This document shows positions 8,634 to 17,476 of a stretch of DNA of 64,000 nucleotides, piece after piece. The stretch covers positions 186,001-250,000 of the forward strand of contig CBDDIR010000003.1 in the NCBI GenBank assembly GCA_965229115.1. The letters run 5' to 3'. The DNA is from UBA7672 sp965229115. GTDB lineage: Bacteria; Pseudomonadota; Alphaproteobacteria; Caulobacterales; Hyphomonadaceae. The position numbers and the translations under genes are program-made. The notes under the pieces are model-generated. The model saw nothing but the letters and a program-made list of their open reading frames with translations. It was not told where the DNA came from and searched no databases. Positions within the stretch are counted from its first letter, which is position 1. Every line of letters starts with the position of its first letter.

Positions 8634-9413
8634 ATGGACGCGACCACGGACAAGATCTTTGCTCAGGCCCAGACCGGCGCGGATGACCGCGACGGTCTGC
8701 GCGCCAACAATCTGGCGAAGTCGTTCAAGAGCCGTCAGGTCGTGAAGGATGTCGGCCTGCACGTGCGGCGCGGCGAGATTGTCGGCCTGCTGGGCCCTAA
8801 CGGCGCGGGCAAGACTACCTGCTTCTACATGATGATGGGCCTGATCCACGCCGATGCCGGCCGGGTCACCATCGACGGCGCTGATGTCACGGCCCTGCCG
8901 ATGTACCAGCGCGCGCGTCTGGGCGTCGGCTACCTCCCGCAGGAGAACTCGATCTTCCGCGGCATGAGCGTCTGGGACAACGTGATGTCCGTGGCGGAGC
9001 TGACCGAGGATAGCCGGTCCAAGCGCAAGGAACTCACCGAGTCGCTGCTGGAGGAACTCCAGATCGCCCGGCTGGCCAAGCAGAACGCCAATTCCCTGTC
9101 AGGCGGGGAACGCCGCCGGGTCGAAATTGCCCGCGCCCTGGCTTCCCGGCCGAACTTCATGCTGCTGGACGAACCCTTCACCGGCATCGACCCGCTGGCC
9201 GTTTCCGACATCTCGGACCTTGTTCGTTACCTGAAGGGCAGGGGTCTGGGTGTGCTGATTACGGACCACCAGGTCCGTGAAACCCTCGAAATCGTCGACA
9301 GGGCCTCGATCATCTACGACGGGAAGGTGCTGTTCGAAGGCACGCCGTCTGCCGTACTTACTAACGAGGATGTCCGCCGTGTTTACCTTGGAGCAAGATT
9401 CAACACGCAATGA
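8634..9413 (+). CDS. lptB: LPS export ABC transporter ATPase LptB
   Basis: Cytoplasmic ATPase that powers LPS extraction with LptF/LptG. 259 aa; Walker A GPNGAGKT (54-61), Q-loop in YLPQENSIF, signature LSGGERRR, Walker B MLLDEPFTGIDP and the H-loop in ITDHQV are all present. It carries about 20 extra residues before the ABC core compared with E. coli LptB. It closes the lptCAB run and precedes rpoN, a conserved proteobacterial neighbourhood. Confidence 0.97.
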   Translation: MDATTDKIFAQAQTGADDRDGLRANNLAKSFKSRQVVKDVGLHVRRGEIVGLLGPNGAGKTTCFYMMMGLIHADAGRVTIDGADVTALPMYQRARLGVGYLPQENSIFRGMSVWDNVMSVAELTEDSRSKRKELTESLLEELQIARLAKQNANSLSGGERRRVEIARALASRPNFMLLDEPFTGIDPLAVSDISDLVRYLKGRGLGVLITDHQVRETLEIVDRASIIYDGKVLFEGTPSAVLTNEDVRRVYLGARFNTQ

Positions 9414-9535
9414 CGGGGATTCCCGACGGTTCTGACGTTGCCGATTATGCAATTTTAATACCGGTCGGTTAATGTGGCTCTGTCAGTGGGGTCCGTCGGC
9501 GGGGGAACGCCCGGCGGGGTTTCTGGGAGGTTCTT

Positions 9536-11041
9536 GTGGCGCTTGCGCATCGTCTGCAGCTAAGACAGGGCCAGTCCCTCGTCATGACGCCGCAGCTGCA
9601 GCAGGCGATCAAGCTGCTCCAGCTCTCCAACGTCGAACTTCAGGAATACGTCGAGACCGAGATCGAGCGGAACCCGCTTCTCACCCGCGGTGAGAATGAG
9701 GGCGGCTCCGACGGCGACGCCCCCGAGAAAGTTTCAGACAAGCGCGAAGAGATGCGTCTCGACGAAGCCGATGGCGCGTCGAAGGCCAGCAGCGATCTCG
9801 ATGCCCGCTCAGACGACGTCTATGAAAACGACAGTCCGTCCGAAGGCCCCGGCGCCAGCGGCGAGGGCGGTCCCTCCGCGCAGCTCGACTGGTCCAAGGC
9901 CGGCTCGGGCAAGCAGCGCTCGGAAGACTTCGATCTTGAATCCATCACGTCCGAGGAAAAGTCGCTGCGCGATCACCTCGATGAACAACTCCAGATCACG
10001 GGCCTGATCGAAAGCGATCGCCTGATCGCCTCGCGCCTCATCGAAGAGACGGACGAATCCGGTTTCATGCGCGGCGACTTGCACGAGATCGCCGCCGCTC
10101 TCGGCGTCGAGTTCGAAGATGTCGAAGCCGTGCTCCAGACCTGCCAGGGCTTCGAGCCCACCGGCGTCATGGCGCGCAACCTTCAGGAATGCCTGTCGCT
10201 GCAGCTCAAGGAGCGTGATCGCTTCGATCCGGCGATGCAGAAGCTGATGGAAAATCTCGAGATCGCGGCGCGTCGTGATTTCAGGCGCCTCGCAGATATC
10301 TGCGGCGTCGACCAGGAAGACGTGATCGACATGCTGGCCGAGCTGCGCACGCTCACGCCGCGCCCCGGCGCCGCGTTCGCGGGTGAAGCGGCGCCTGCCG
10401 TTACGCCGGATGTGTTCGTGCGCGAACTGCCCAACGGCACATTCGCAGTCGAGCTCAACGCCGACACGCTGCCGCGCGTCCTGCTCGATCGCACCTACTA
10501 CAATGAAGTTTCGGGTCTCTCGAAGACCGACGAAGAGAAGGCGTTCATTTCCGAATGCCAGGCCAACGCAAACTGGCTGATCAAATCTCTCGACCAGCGC
10601 GCTCGCACGATCTTGAAGGTCGCCTCTGAAATCGTGCGCCAGCAGGATGGCTTCTTCGTGTCGGGCGTTCGCGCCCTTCGTCCGCTCAACCTCAAGACGG
10701 TTGCAGATGCGGTTGAAATGCACGAGTCGACCGTAAGCCGTGTTACGTCGAACAAGTATGTTGCAACGCCGCGTGGCGTGTTCGAACTCAAATACTTCTT
10801 CTCGGCGTCAATTCCGTCCGTACAAGGCGGCGAGTCTCACTCTGCGGAAGCCGTGCGGCACCGCATCAAAGACATGATCGACGTCGAGAATAAGGATGCT
10901 GTCCTGTCCGACGATCAGATCGTGGAGCGCCTTCGCGCCTTCGGCATCGACATTGCGCGCCGCACTGTCGCGAAATATCGGGAGTCCCTGCGGATCCCGT
11001 CCTCGGTCGAGCGCCGCCGCATTTTTGCGTCTGGCGGCTGA
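9536..11041 (+). CDS. rpoN: RNA polymerase sigma-54 factor RpoN
   Basis: Sigma-54, used with enhancer-binding activators for nitrogen, flagellar and other regulons. 501 aa from a GTG at 9536, with GGGAGG five bases upstream. Region I is Gln/Leu-rich (QLQQAIKLLQLSNVELQEY), region II is acidic (about residues 55-130), the core-binding and HTH parts follow, and the RpoN box reads ARRTVAKYRESL near the C-terminus. The 122-bp gap from lptB includes a TACCGGTCGGTTA-like element (9459-9471) of unknown meaning. Position next to hpf and ptsN is typical. Confidence 0.97.
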   Translation: MALAHRLQLRQGQSLVMTPQLQQAIKLLQLSNVELQEYVETEIERNPLLTRGENEGGSDGDAPEKVSDKREEMRLDEADGASKASSDLDARSDDVYENDSPSEGPGASGEGGPSAQLDWSKAGSGKQRSEDFDLESITSEEKSLRDHLDEQLQITGLIESDRLIASRLIEETDESGFMRGDLHEIAAALGVEFEDVEAVLQTCQGFEPTGVMARNLQECLSLQLKERDRFDPAMQKLMENLEIAARRDFRRLADICGVDQEDVIDMLAELRTLTPRPGAAFAGEAAPAVTPDVFVRELPNGTFAVELNADTLPRVLLDRTYYNEVSGLSKTDEEKAFISECQANANWLIKSLDQRARTILKVASEIVRQQDGFFVSGVRALRPLNLKTVADAVEMHESTVSRVTSNKYVATPRGVFELKYFFSASIPSVQGGESHSAEAVRHRIKDMIDVENKDAVLSDDQIVERLRAFGIDIARRTVAKYRESLRIPSSVERRRIFASGG

Positions 11042-11156
11042 TCGATCACATTACCGCCGTTGACGTTCGTATCCGGCGGTCACAGACTTACATAGGAGAG
11101 GTCGGGGTATTAAAGCCCTCGCGGTATCCGCGCGGGGTCGGCAAAGGAGCCTCCTG

Positions 11157-11756
11157 TTGCAAGTCCAGATCGCAGGCAAGAAGATCGAAGTTGGCGCGGC
11201 TCTTCAGGAGCGCATATCGTTCGGTCTAGAAAACCGCGTATCAAAATACTTCAACCGCACCGGAGAGGCGTTCGTAACCGTCTCCAAACCGGGCTGGGCC
11301 TTCAACGTGGACTGCTCGATCCATCTTCCCTCTGGCGTCACGCTACAGGCGCACGGCGAAGGCGATGATGGTTACCAAGCCTTTGAGATGGCGCTCGACA
11401 AGATCGAGAAGCGCGTTCGCCGCTACAAGAACCGCCTCCGCGATCATCGTCCGGCCAGCGGCAACGGTAACGGCATTCTGGAAAGCGCGTCCGAGCGCAT
11501 CATCCTGCCGCGCGATGAAACCGACGAGCCGGATGACGAAACCGGCCTCGACGGTTCTGCAGGGGAAGCCCCGGCTATTGTCGCGGAGTCGGACACGAAA
11601 ATCCGGACAATGACTGTTTCCATGGCGGTCATGCAGCTTGAGCTGGTGGAATCTCCGGCACTGATGTTCAGGAACGCGGCTCACGGCCGCCTGAACATGG
11701 TCTATCGGCGCGACGACGGTAACGTCGGCTGGGTAGATCCGGGCAAAGACAGCTGA
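11157..11756 (+). CDS. hpf: Ribosome hibernation promoting factor, long form
   Basis: Binds the 30S decoding region and promotes formation of inactive 100S ribosomes in starvation. 199 aa: the N-terminal S30AE domain (residues 1-95, VQIAGKKIEVGAALQERI...) is followed by an acidic linker and the C-terminal dimerisation domain (about 140-195, including HGRLNMVYRRDDGNVGWVDP), so this is the long form. The start is a TTG at 11157 with AAGGAG upstream; no ATG would keep the conserved N-terminus. It sits between rpoN and ptsN as usual. Confidence 0.93.
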   Translation: MQVQIAGKKIEVGAALQERISFGLENRVSKYFNRTGEAFVTVSKPGWAFNVDCSIHLPSGVTLQAHGEGDDGYQAFEMALDKIEKRVRRYKNRLRDHRPASGNGNGILESASERIILPRDETDEPDDETGLDGSAGEAPAIVAESDTKIRTMTVSMAVMQLELVESPALMFRNAAHGRLNMVYRRDDGNVGWVDPGKDS

Positions 11757-11925
11757 TTCCACCTCACGGCGAGTTTTTTGCAGAAGTTTTTGCACTGGGT
11801 TGCACACCAGTTGGCTAGCTCGCGAGTTACTGCGATACGGTCCGCTGGTTTGGGTAGTGGGGCATCCCTTCGGTCGGGAATGCGTAGAGTATGACACAGC
11901 ATCTTTTGATGGTCGGAGGGCGCTG

Positions 11926-12408
11926 ATGAACAGCCCGCTGATCACGTCCCTTGGCGATCTTCTTCTGCCCAACGCCGTCGTGCCGCGCGCCCGCTGGAAG
12001 GGCCGCAAGCAGGTGCTGGCGGAAATGTCCGCCGTCATGGCGAAGGCGCTCGACCTCAACGCTCGTGAAGTTCATGACGCTGTGCTCGAACGCGAGCGTC
12101 TTGGATCGACCGGAGTGGGCGAGGGCGTCGCCATCCCCCATGCCCGGATCGAAACCCTGTCGCGTCCGGTTGGCGGTTTTGCCCACCTGATCGAGCCGGC
12201 GGATTTCGAGGCGATCGATGAGCGTCCAGCCGATCTGGTCTTTATGCTGCTGGCCCCGACGGATGCAGGCGCGGACCACCTGCGGGCGCTGGCCCGTGCC
12301 GCGCGTGTCTTTCGCCAGGAACGCATCCGCGCCGCCCTGCGTCAGGCCCACTCGGAGGAAGCGGTGATCGCAATCCTCTGCCCGGACCTCACAATCAACG
12401 CGGCTTGA
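11926..12408 (+). CDS. ptsN: Nitrogen PTS EIIA component PtsN
   Basis: EIIA(Ntr) phosphocarrier of the regulatory PTS, linked to nitrogen, potassium and stringent signalling. 160 aa from the ATG at 11926 behind CGGAGGG. The phosphorylatable His72 lies in GEGVAIPHAR. The 169-bp gap after hpf is AT-richer with T-runs and may hold a separate promoter. PTS EI(Ntr) and NPr are not in the window. Confidence 0.95.
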   Translation: MNSPLITSLGDLLLPNAVVPRARWKGRKQVLAEMSAVMAKALDLNAREVHDAVLERERLGSTGVGEGVAIPHARIETLSRPVGGFAHLIEPADFEAIDERPADLVFMLLAPTDAGADHLRALARAARVFRQERIRAALRQAHSEEAVIAILCPDLTINAA

Positions 12409-12419
12409 GGCAACGCCGC

Positions 12420-13124
12420 CTAGAGCCCGGCCGCGAACTCCCTGATCTGCGTCGCCAGCCAGTCCGGCTGCTCCAGAGGAATCATGTGGCCTGCATTGCG
12501 GGCCTCGAGGATGCGCGCGCGGGGGATCAGCTCGCCCATCCGTTCAATCGAACGCCACGGCACGAACGGATCACTGTCCGCCCCGATCAGCAGCACAGGT
12601 ATGTCCAGCTCGGCCAAGCGGGGGGCCAGAGACGTCCGCGTCGAGGTTTCCTTCAGCTGGGCAATCAGCACCGGCTTGCCCAGATCCCGATCCATCGCCC
12701 GGATCACATCCGCCACCGCCGGATCGGACTGACGGGAGGGATGGACGAACTGATTGATCCGGGCCTGCGGAATGCCCCGGTAGTCGTGCTTGGCCAGCAG
12801 GTCGAGCGCCCGCACCCTCTCTGCCGCCTCATCCTCCGTCAGCCCAAAGGCGGACGAGGCGACCGTCACGAGGGAAGCCACCCGGCCGGGGTTATCGAGC
12901 GCGTATTCGAGCGCCAGATACCCACCCATCGAGAACGCGACGAGATGAAGCGGTTCGCCCACCGAAGCGGCCGAATGTATCAGCCCCAGCATGCCCTGCC
13001 GGGTCGTCTCGGTTTCGATCGCCACATAATCAGTGGAAAACTGCGGCTCCAGACGCTGCCTGACCCGCTGCCAGACCCGCTGATCGCACATGGTTCCGGG
13101 CAAAAAGGTCAGGATTTCCGACAT
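12420..13124 (-). CDS. Alpha/beta hydrolase
   Basis: Cytoplasmic alpha/beta-hydrolase-fold enzyme, 234 aa. The nucleophile is Ser65 in AFSMGG, a putative acid Asp lies in IGADSDPFVP and the His in NAGHMIPLEQP, so the triad is complete. The fold resembles small esterases/C-C hydrolases; no reaction can be assigned. Its stop lies 11 bp from the ptsN stop (convergent). The start at 13124 is about 105 bp from the tRNA gene on the other strand. Confidence 0.85.
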   Translation of the reverse strand: MSEILTFLPGTMCDQRVWQRVRQRLEPQFSTDYVAIETETTRQGMLGLIHSAASVGEPLHLVAFSMGGYLALEYALDNPGRVASLVTVASSAFGLTEDEAAERVRALDLLAKHDYRGIPQARINQFVHPSRQSDPAVADVIRAMDRDLGKPVLIAQLKETSTRTSLAPRLAELDIPVLLIGADSDPFVPWRSIERMGELIPRARILEARNAGHMIPLEQPDWLATQIREFAAGL

Positions 13125-13230
13125 TCGACTTCCTTGTGTTTCTCCGCTTGATCAGGGCGGAGTCGCAGTATAAGCAACGCGCTCCCAAATCGGGACCGGC
13201 CTCGCGGCCGATTACCCGGTCCACGGAAGT

Positions 13231-13307
<77 letters not shown>

Positions 13308-13386
13308 CCTTCTCCCTGACATAGCAAGGCAGACCCCCTCCGGGGCGGTCCGGGATGTTTAAGCCGCGCGTTCTTCCGCCCTGAAC

Positions 13387-13421
13387 GAAAACGGCCCGCG
13401 AGAGCATCGCGGGCCGTTTCG
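13387..13421 (-). terminator. Rho-independent terminator
   Basis: A 13-bp stem AAACGGCCCGCGA/TCGCGGGCCGTTT with a 5-base loop. Read on the minus strand it is followed by TTCGTTC, so it best fits the end of the zinc-ribbon acidic gene; it may also stop transcripts from the tRNA side. Confidence 0.75.
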
Positions 13422-13444
13422 ATTCTGGGGTAGCGGGGCGAGGG

Positions 13445-13990
13445 CTAGTTCTCTTCCTCTTCCTCGGCGCCATCCTCGAGGTCGTCGTCCTCGAAGTCTT
13501 CGTCTTCGTCGATGACGTTCAGGTCGTCCTCGTCTTCTTCTTCCTCGATGTCGTCGTCGGCATCATCGTCATCGCCGCCGCCGAAGCTCGACTTGCCCTT
13601 CGGGCTCTTCGCCTTGCCCTTAGCCGGGGCTACGCCGTCGTCTTCTTCCTCGTCATCGGTCTCGAGAACGTCGTCGGTTTCGTCGAGGTCGATATCGTCC
13701 TCTTCGTCCTCGTCTTCATCCTCGTCGTCTTCTTCTTCGTCGTCCTCGTCTTCATCCTCGTCGTCGTCTTCATCATCCTCGTCATCATCGACGGCGGCGG
13801 CCTTCTTGGCCGGAGCAGGCTTAGGCTTCGCCTTGGCGGCGGCTTTCTTAGCCTTCGCCGGGTCAGCCGCGCCTTCAAGGACGGTTTTGCATTTTGGACA
13901 GACCGGCGGGTGTTTCCCGAGGTCGTAGAATTTTGCCCCACATTCGGGGCAGGTGTGCTTTTCGCCGAGGTCGTTGTTAGCCAAGGTCAT
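13445..13990 (-). CDS. TIGR02300 (FYDLN acid) zinc-ribbon protein
   Basis: Small protein of the alphaproteobacterial TIGR02300 family, function unknown. 181 aa from the ATG at 13990, preceded by GGGGA. The N-terminus is a zinc ribbon with Cys14, Cys17, Cys31 and Cys34 surrounding the diagnostic FYDLGK. A Lys/Ala/Pro linker follows, and most of the rest is a run of Asp and Glu. A longer in-frame start at 14047 would add residues not typical for the family. It is divergent from aroA, the usual neighbour of this family. Confidence 0.9.
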   Translation of the reverse strand: MTLANNDLGEKHTCPECGAKFYDLGKHPPVCPKCKTVLEGAADPAKAKKAAAKAKPKPAPAKKAAAVDDDEDDEDDDEDEDEDDEEEDDEDEDEDEEDDIDLDETDDVLETDDEEEDDGVAPAKGKAKSPKGKSSFGGGDDDDADDDIEEEEDEDDLNVIDEDEDFEDDDLEDGAEEEEEN

Positions 13991-14113
13991 TTCCCCATGC
14001 TTGGGTCGGGCGCTTGCCATGTCTGTGCGAACCTGTAAAGCGCCCATGTTTCGCGGAGTCCAGAGGGCTCCTTGAGCCTTTCCACAAGGCTGAATAAAGG
14101 CGCTTTGATACCA

Positions 14114-15436
14114 ATGCGAGCGATCTCCAGACCTGTCAGCCGGATCGCCGGATCAGTCCGTGCGCCGGGGGACAAATCCTGCTCGCACCGTGCGGTCATG
14201 ATGGCCGCCGTCGCCCACGGCGAATCGACCGTCACCGGCCTCCTGGAAGGCGAGGACGTGCTGAACACCGCCAAGGCCGTGAAGGCCCTGGGCGCGGGCG
14301 TTGAGCGCACGGGCCCCGGCGCGTGGACGATCCGGGGCGTGGGCGCCAACGGGTTCTCGACCCCGTCCGGCGATCTCGATTTCGGAAACTCCGGAACCGG
14401 CGCACGTCTTATGATGGGCCTCGTCGGCGGCCATGCCGTCAGTGCACGGTTTATAGGCGACGCCTCGCTGTCGTCCCGCCCGATGGAGCGGGTGCTGAAG
14501 CCGCTGCGCGAAATGGGCGTCGGCGCCGAAACCGCGACTGGCGGCCGCCTGCCGGCTCTGATCCGTGGCGGCAATCTGAAAGCCATCCGGTATGCGCCGC
14601 CCGAAGCCTCGGCGCAGGTTAAGTCCGCCATCATGCTCGCCGGCCTGCGCGCAGATGGCGTGACAGTGGTCGAAGAGAAGGAAGCAACCCGCGACCATAC
14701 CGAGCGCATGCTGCGCGCCTTCGGCGTTGAGGTCGGCGTTGAAGAGCGTTCGCATGGCGGCCCGATTGTCTCCGTGCGCGGCGGGCAGTCGCTGAAGGCG
14801 TTGAAGGCGGAAGTCGCCGGCGATCCGTCGTCAGCTGCGTTCGCGCTCGCCATGGCGCTGATCGCGGGCGAGGGCGGAGCAACCGTCACCGGCATGCTCG
14901 ACAACCGTACGCGCACCGGCTTCATCGACGCCGCCAAGGCGATGGGCGCTGACCTGCGCACCGAGGAAGACGGGCAGGCCACGGGCGAGGACACCGTCCG
15001 CGTGATCGCGACGCCATCTCGCCTGCGCGGCGTTGCGCTCGATCCGGCGCTGGTGCCGTCCATGATCGACGAGCTGCCGATCTTCGCCGTGCTGGCCGCC
15101 TTCGCGGACGGCAAGACGACCGTTACGGGCGCGGCCGAGTTGCGCGTGAAGGAGAGCGACCGGATCAAGGCGATCTGCGCCATGCTCGCCGTGAACGGCG
15201 TTGAAGTAGAAGAGCTGCCGGATGGCTTCATCGTGACGGGGCGTGGTCCTCGTGGCGTGGCGGGTGGTGGAACGGTTGAAGCGCGCCACGACCATCGCAT
15301 CGCCATGTCGGCGCTGGTGATGGGCTCGGCAGCGAAGGATCTGGTGACGGTCGATGACATTGCAATGATCGCGACGTCTTATCCGGAATTCTTTGACCAC
15401 ATGGCGACGCTGGGAGCGGATGTGGTGACGTCATGA
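14114..15436 (+). CDS. aroA: 3-phosphoshikimate 1-carboxyvinyltransferase
   Basis: EPSP synthase, sixth step of the shikimate pathway. 440 aa from the ATG at 14114. An in-frame TTG at 14072 would add 14 residues. Motifs include PGDKSCSHRA near residue 20, GNSGTGARLMMG near 95 and SSRPMERVLKPL; the C-terminal half has the second inside-out barrel with KESDRIKA. The PGDKSCSHRA block resembles the glyphosate-tolerant class II enzymes (inference from motif). Its stop overlaps the cmk start as ATGA, implying translational coupling. Confidence 0.96.
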   Translation: MRAISRPVSRIAGSVRAPGDKSCSHRAVMMAAVAHGESTVTGLLEGEDVLNTAKAVKALGAGVERTGPGAWTIRGVGANGFSTPSGDLDFGNSGTGARLMMGLVGGHAVSARFIGDASLSSRPMERVLKPLREMGVGAETATGGRLPALIRGGNLKAIRYAPPEASAQVKSAIMLAGLRADGVTVVEEKEATRDHTERMLRAFGVEVGVEERSHGGPIVSVRGGQSLKALKAEVAGDPSSAAFALAMALIAGEGGATVTGMLDNRTRTGFIDAAKAMGADLRTEEDGQATGEDTVRVIATPSRLRGVALDPALVPSMIDELPIFAVLAAFADGKTTVTGAAELRVKESDRIKAICAMLAVNGVEVEELPDGFIVTGRGPRGVAGGGTVEARHDHRIAMSALVMGSAAKDLVTVDDIAMIATSYPEFFDHMATLGADVVTS

Positions 15437-16101
15437 TCATCGCGATCGATGGCACGACCTCGTCCGGCAAGGGCACGCTCGCGAAGCGGCTGGCGGCGCA
15501 TTACAAGCTTCCGCATCTGGATACCGGGCTGCTGTATCGCGCGGTGGCTGCATCGGCGCTGAACAAGGGCATCGACTTCCAGGATGAGCGCGAGTGCGCG
15601 CTGCTGGCGCAGCATATCGACCCGAGCGAGTTCGATGAGCGTGAGCTGCGCGGCGCGGGCGTGGGGGCTGCGGCTTCGGTGGTGGCGTCCCTCGGCGCTG
15701 TGCGGCGGGCGCTGTATGAATTCCAGCGCAAGTTCGCGCAGCAGGAGGGCGGCGCGGTTCTAGATGGGCGGGACATCGGGACCGTCATCGCGCCGGATGC
15801 CGACGTGAAGCTCTGGGTCGATGCGTCGGTAGAAGAACGTGCGCGGCGGCGGTTCAAGGAACTCTCCGGCATGGGCGAGGACGTGACCGAGCATAGCGTC
15901 CTGACCCAGCTCAAAGAGCGCGACGCGCGCGATGCAGGCCGCAAGGACGCGCCGATGAAACCGGCGGACGATGCGATCTGGCTGGACACCACGCGCATCG
16001 GCCCGGATGAATGCCTCGCCAAGGCGATCGAGATCGTCGAAGCGCACAAGGCCAAGCCGAAGAAACCCGGCAAGCCCGCCGCGAAGAAGCCGAAGGCCTG
16101 A
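15433..16101 (+). CDS. cmk: Cytidylate kinase
   Basis: Phosphorylates CMP and dCMP. 222 aa with the P-loop IDGTTSSGKGT near residue 5 (the more usual form is GPxxSGKGT), the conserved LDGRDIGTVI block, and a lid region RRRFKEL. The last 25 residues are a Lys/Pro/Ala tail (KPKKPGKPAAKKPKA) beyond the normal domain. It overlaps aroA by 4 bp. In most alphaproteobacteria rpsA comes next; here 5.8 kb of other genes intervene. Confidence 0.95.
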   Translation: MIIAIDGTTSSGKGTLAKRLAAHYKLPHLDTGLLYRAVAASALNKGIDFQDERECALLAQHIDPSEFDERELRGAGVGAAASVVASLGAVRRALYEFQRKFAQQEGGAVLDGRDIGTVIAPDADVKLWVDASVEERARRRFKELSGMGEDVTEHSVLTQLKERDARDAGRKDAPMKPADDAIWLDTTRIGPDECLAKAIEIVEAHKAKPKKPGKPAAKKPKA

Positions 16102-16123
16102 CGCCCATCTGGCGAATGGGTGT
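16101..16123 (+). terminator. Weak hairpin after cmk
   Basis: Arms ACGCCCAT and ATGGGTGT with a 7-base loop directly behind the cmk stop, followed by TGCAAT with no real T-tract. It may end the aroA-cmk transcript, which would fit the changed gene order downstream. Confidence 0.35.
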
Positions 16124-16178
16124 TGCAATAGCTGTTCAATAATCTTCTAGCTTCCCCGCGTATGAGTTGGGGAAGAGA

Positions 16179-17468
16179 ATGAAGCCGTACGTCCGCGTTG
16201 GCGCAGCCTGCGTCCTGCTTGCGCTCGCTGCATGTGGCGGGGGTGGCGGATCAGGCCCGGATACGTCCGCTGGAGGGGCAGCTCCACCCACGACATCTCC
16301 GCCGCCGCCTCCACCACCACCACCGTCGCCGCCCGAGCCCCCTCCGCCACCCCCGCCGCCGCCTCCACCTCCTCCGCCGCCAACGCCCGAGATGGTGCAG
16401 GCCGGAGGCGTCGTCAGGGCTGCTTCAAGCGACGTCATGGTCTTCACGGTTTATCCGTCGACGTCGCCGGATCCCGAAATCCGTGTGCGCAATCTTGCAA
16501 CCGGGGTGGAGAATGTTCTGCAGAACGCCAGTTCGGCAGGGTCCATGCGGCAGGGCATTACGTCGGAATGGATCTACGGCACGCCGGTGAATCGGCCGGC
16601 GACTGGCTGCACGCCGGGCTGTGTCCTGCGGTGGCCGATAACGGGAGGCGTCGCTACGCCGCTGCAGAAGGATAGTGCTAATCCGCCGTTCAAAATCGTT
16701 GCGAATGGACGCTATGCGGCCTGGATCAGTGACAGCGGCGATACCATTCTCGCCTTGCACGACGCCACAACGAACTCCACCACGAACGCGATCGTCGTCC
16801 GCACGGCGGGGACGCAGATCCTTGCGTGGGACATGGCCGTCGTGGGCGGCGTTCCTGTGATCTATTACTGGACGGGGCCTTCCGCTGCGGGGCTTCCCGT
16901 GAGGGATGTCACACTCAACCGGTGGACGGCGGCGAGTGGGACGCAGCAGGTCGAGCGGTTCATCAATACGAACTCGCCGACGGGGGCTGATCCGATGTTC
17001 GTTCCGCAGGTCGCTGTCGATGCTAGCAATGTCGCCTACAATGTGTGGACGCCAGCGGGCGCTTCGCCGGCTGCGGTCACGACCGTGATGAGCCCTGTCG
17101 GCGGCGGCGCGAAAACCACGATCGGGGGCAAATCCCATATGCTCCGGATGCGGCACGGGATTGCGATCTGGCAGGAGAATTTCCCGCGGCTCGAGGATAT
17201 GTCGTCCCATCCACCGGATATCTGGGTCTGGTCGCGCGAGCTTGGATCGCAGTTGATGGCGACGAAGAACGAATGGTGGGGCGAGGCCGAGGCGGTGCCA
17301 GGGTATGCGGTGTTCGGCATCGGCCCGCTGGCTGCGCTGCACAGCTGGAACAGCGTGACGGGCGTCAAGACCGATCTGGGCAGCGGCCGCTCGCTGAACT
17401 CCTATGCGACCGAGGGGTGGGTCTATTTCTATCGCGACAACGTGGCGTATCGCGTGAAGCTGCAATAG
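16179..17468 (+). CDS. Poly-proline lipoprotein with propeller-like domain
   Basis: Exported lipoprotein of unknown function, 429 aa from the ATG at 16179 (GGGGAAG upstream; a TTG at 16167 is in frame). The lipobox LALAAC gives lipidated Cys19. Residues about 35-75 are almost pure proline, broken by a few Ser, Glu and Thr: a rigid spacer across the periplasm. The rest has repeating short strands such as GRYAAWISDSGD and GYAVFGIGPLAALHSW, suggesting a TolB-like beta-propeller (inference). The proline runs would need EF-P for translation. First gene of the accessory block between cmk and rpsA. Confidence 0.8.
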   Translation: MKPYVRVGAACVLLALAACGGGGGSGPDTSAGGAAPPTTSPPPPPPPPPSPPEPPPPPPPPPPPPPPPTPEMVQAGGVVRAASSDVMVFTVYPSTSPDPEIRVRNLATGVENVLQNASSAGSMRQGITSEWIYGTPVNRPATGCTPGCVLRWPITGGVATPLQKDSANPPFKIVANGRYAAWISDSGDTILALHDATTNSTTNAIVVRTAGTQILAWDMAVVGGVPVIYYWTGPSAAGLPVRDVTLNRWTAASGTQQVERFINTNSPTGADPMFVPQVAVDASNVAYNVWTPAGASPAAVTTVMSPVGGGAKTTIGGKSHMLRMRHGIAIWQENFPRLEDMSSHPPDIWVWSRELGSQLMATKNEWWGEAEAVPGYAVFGIGPLAALHSWNSVTGVKTDLGSGRSLNSYATEGWVYFYRDNVAYRVKLQ

Positions 17469-17476
17469 CGACGCGC

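Noticed and set aside
9459..9471. TetR-type ACCGACCGGT-like element before rpoN
   Set aside because: Inverted symmetry is only partial and no TetR gene is near; kept only as a remark in the rpoN entry.
13512..13928. Poly-serine ORF on the plus strand
   Set aside because: Mirror of the Asp/Glu codons (GAC/GAA) in the zinc-ribbon acidic protein; the minus-strand product has a recognisable zinc ribbon.
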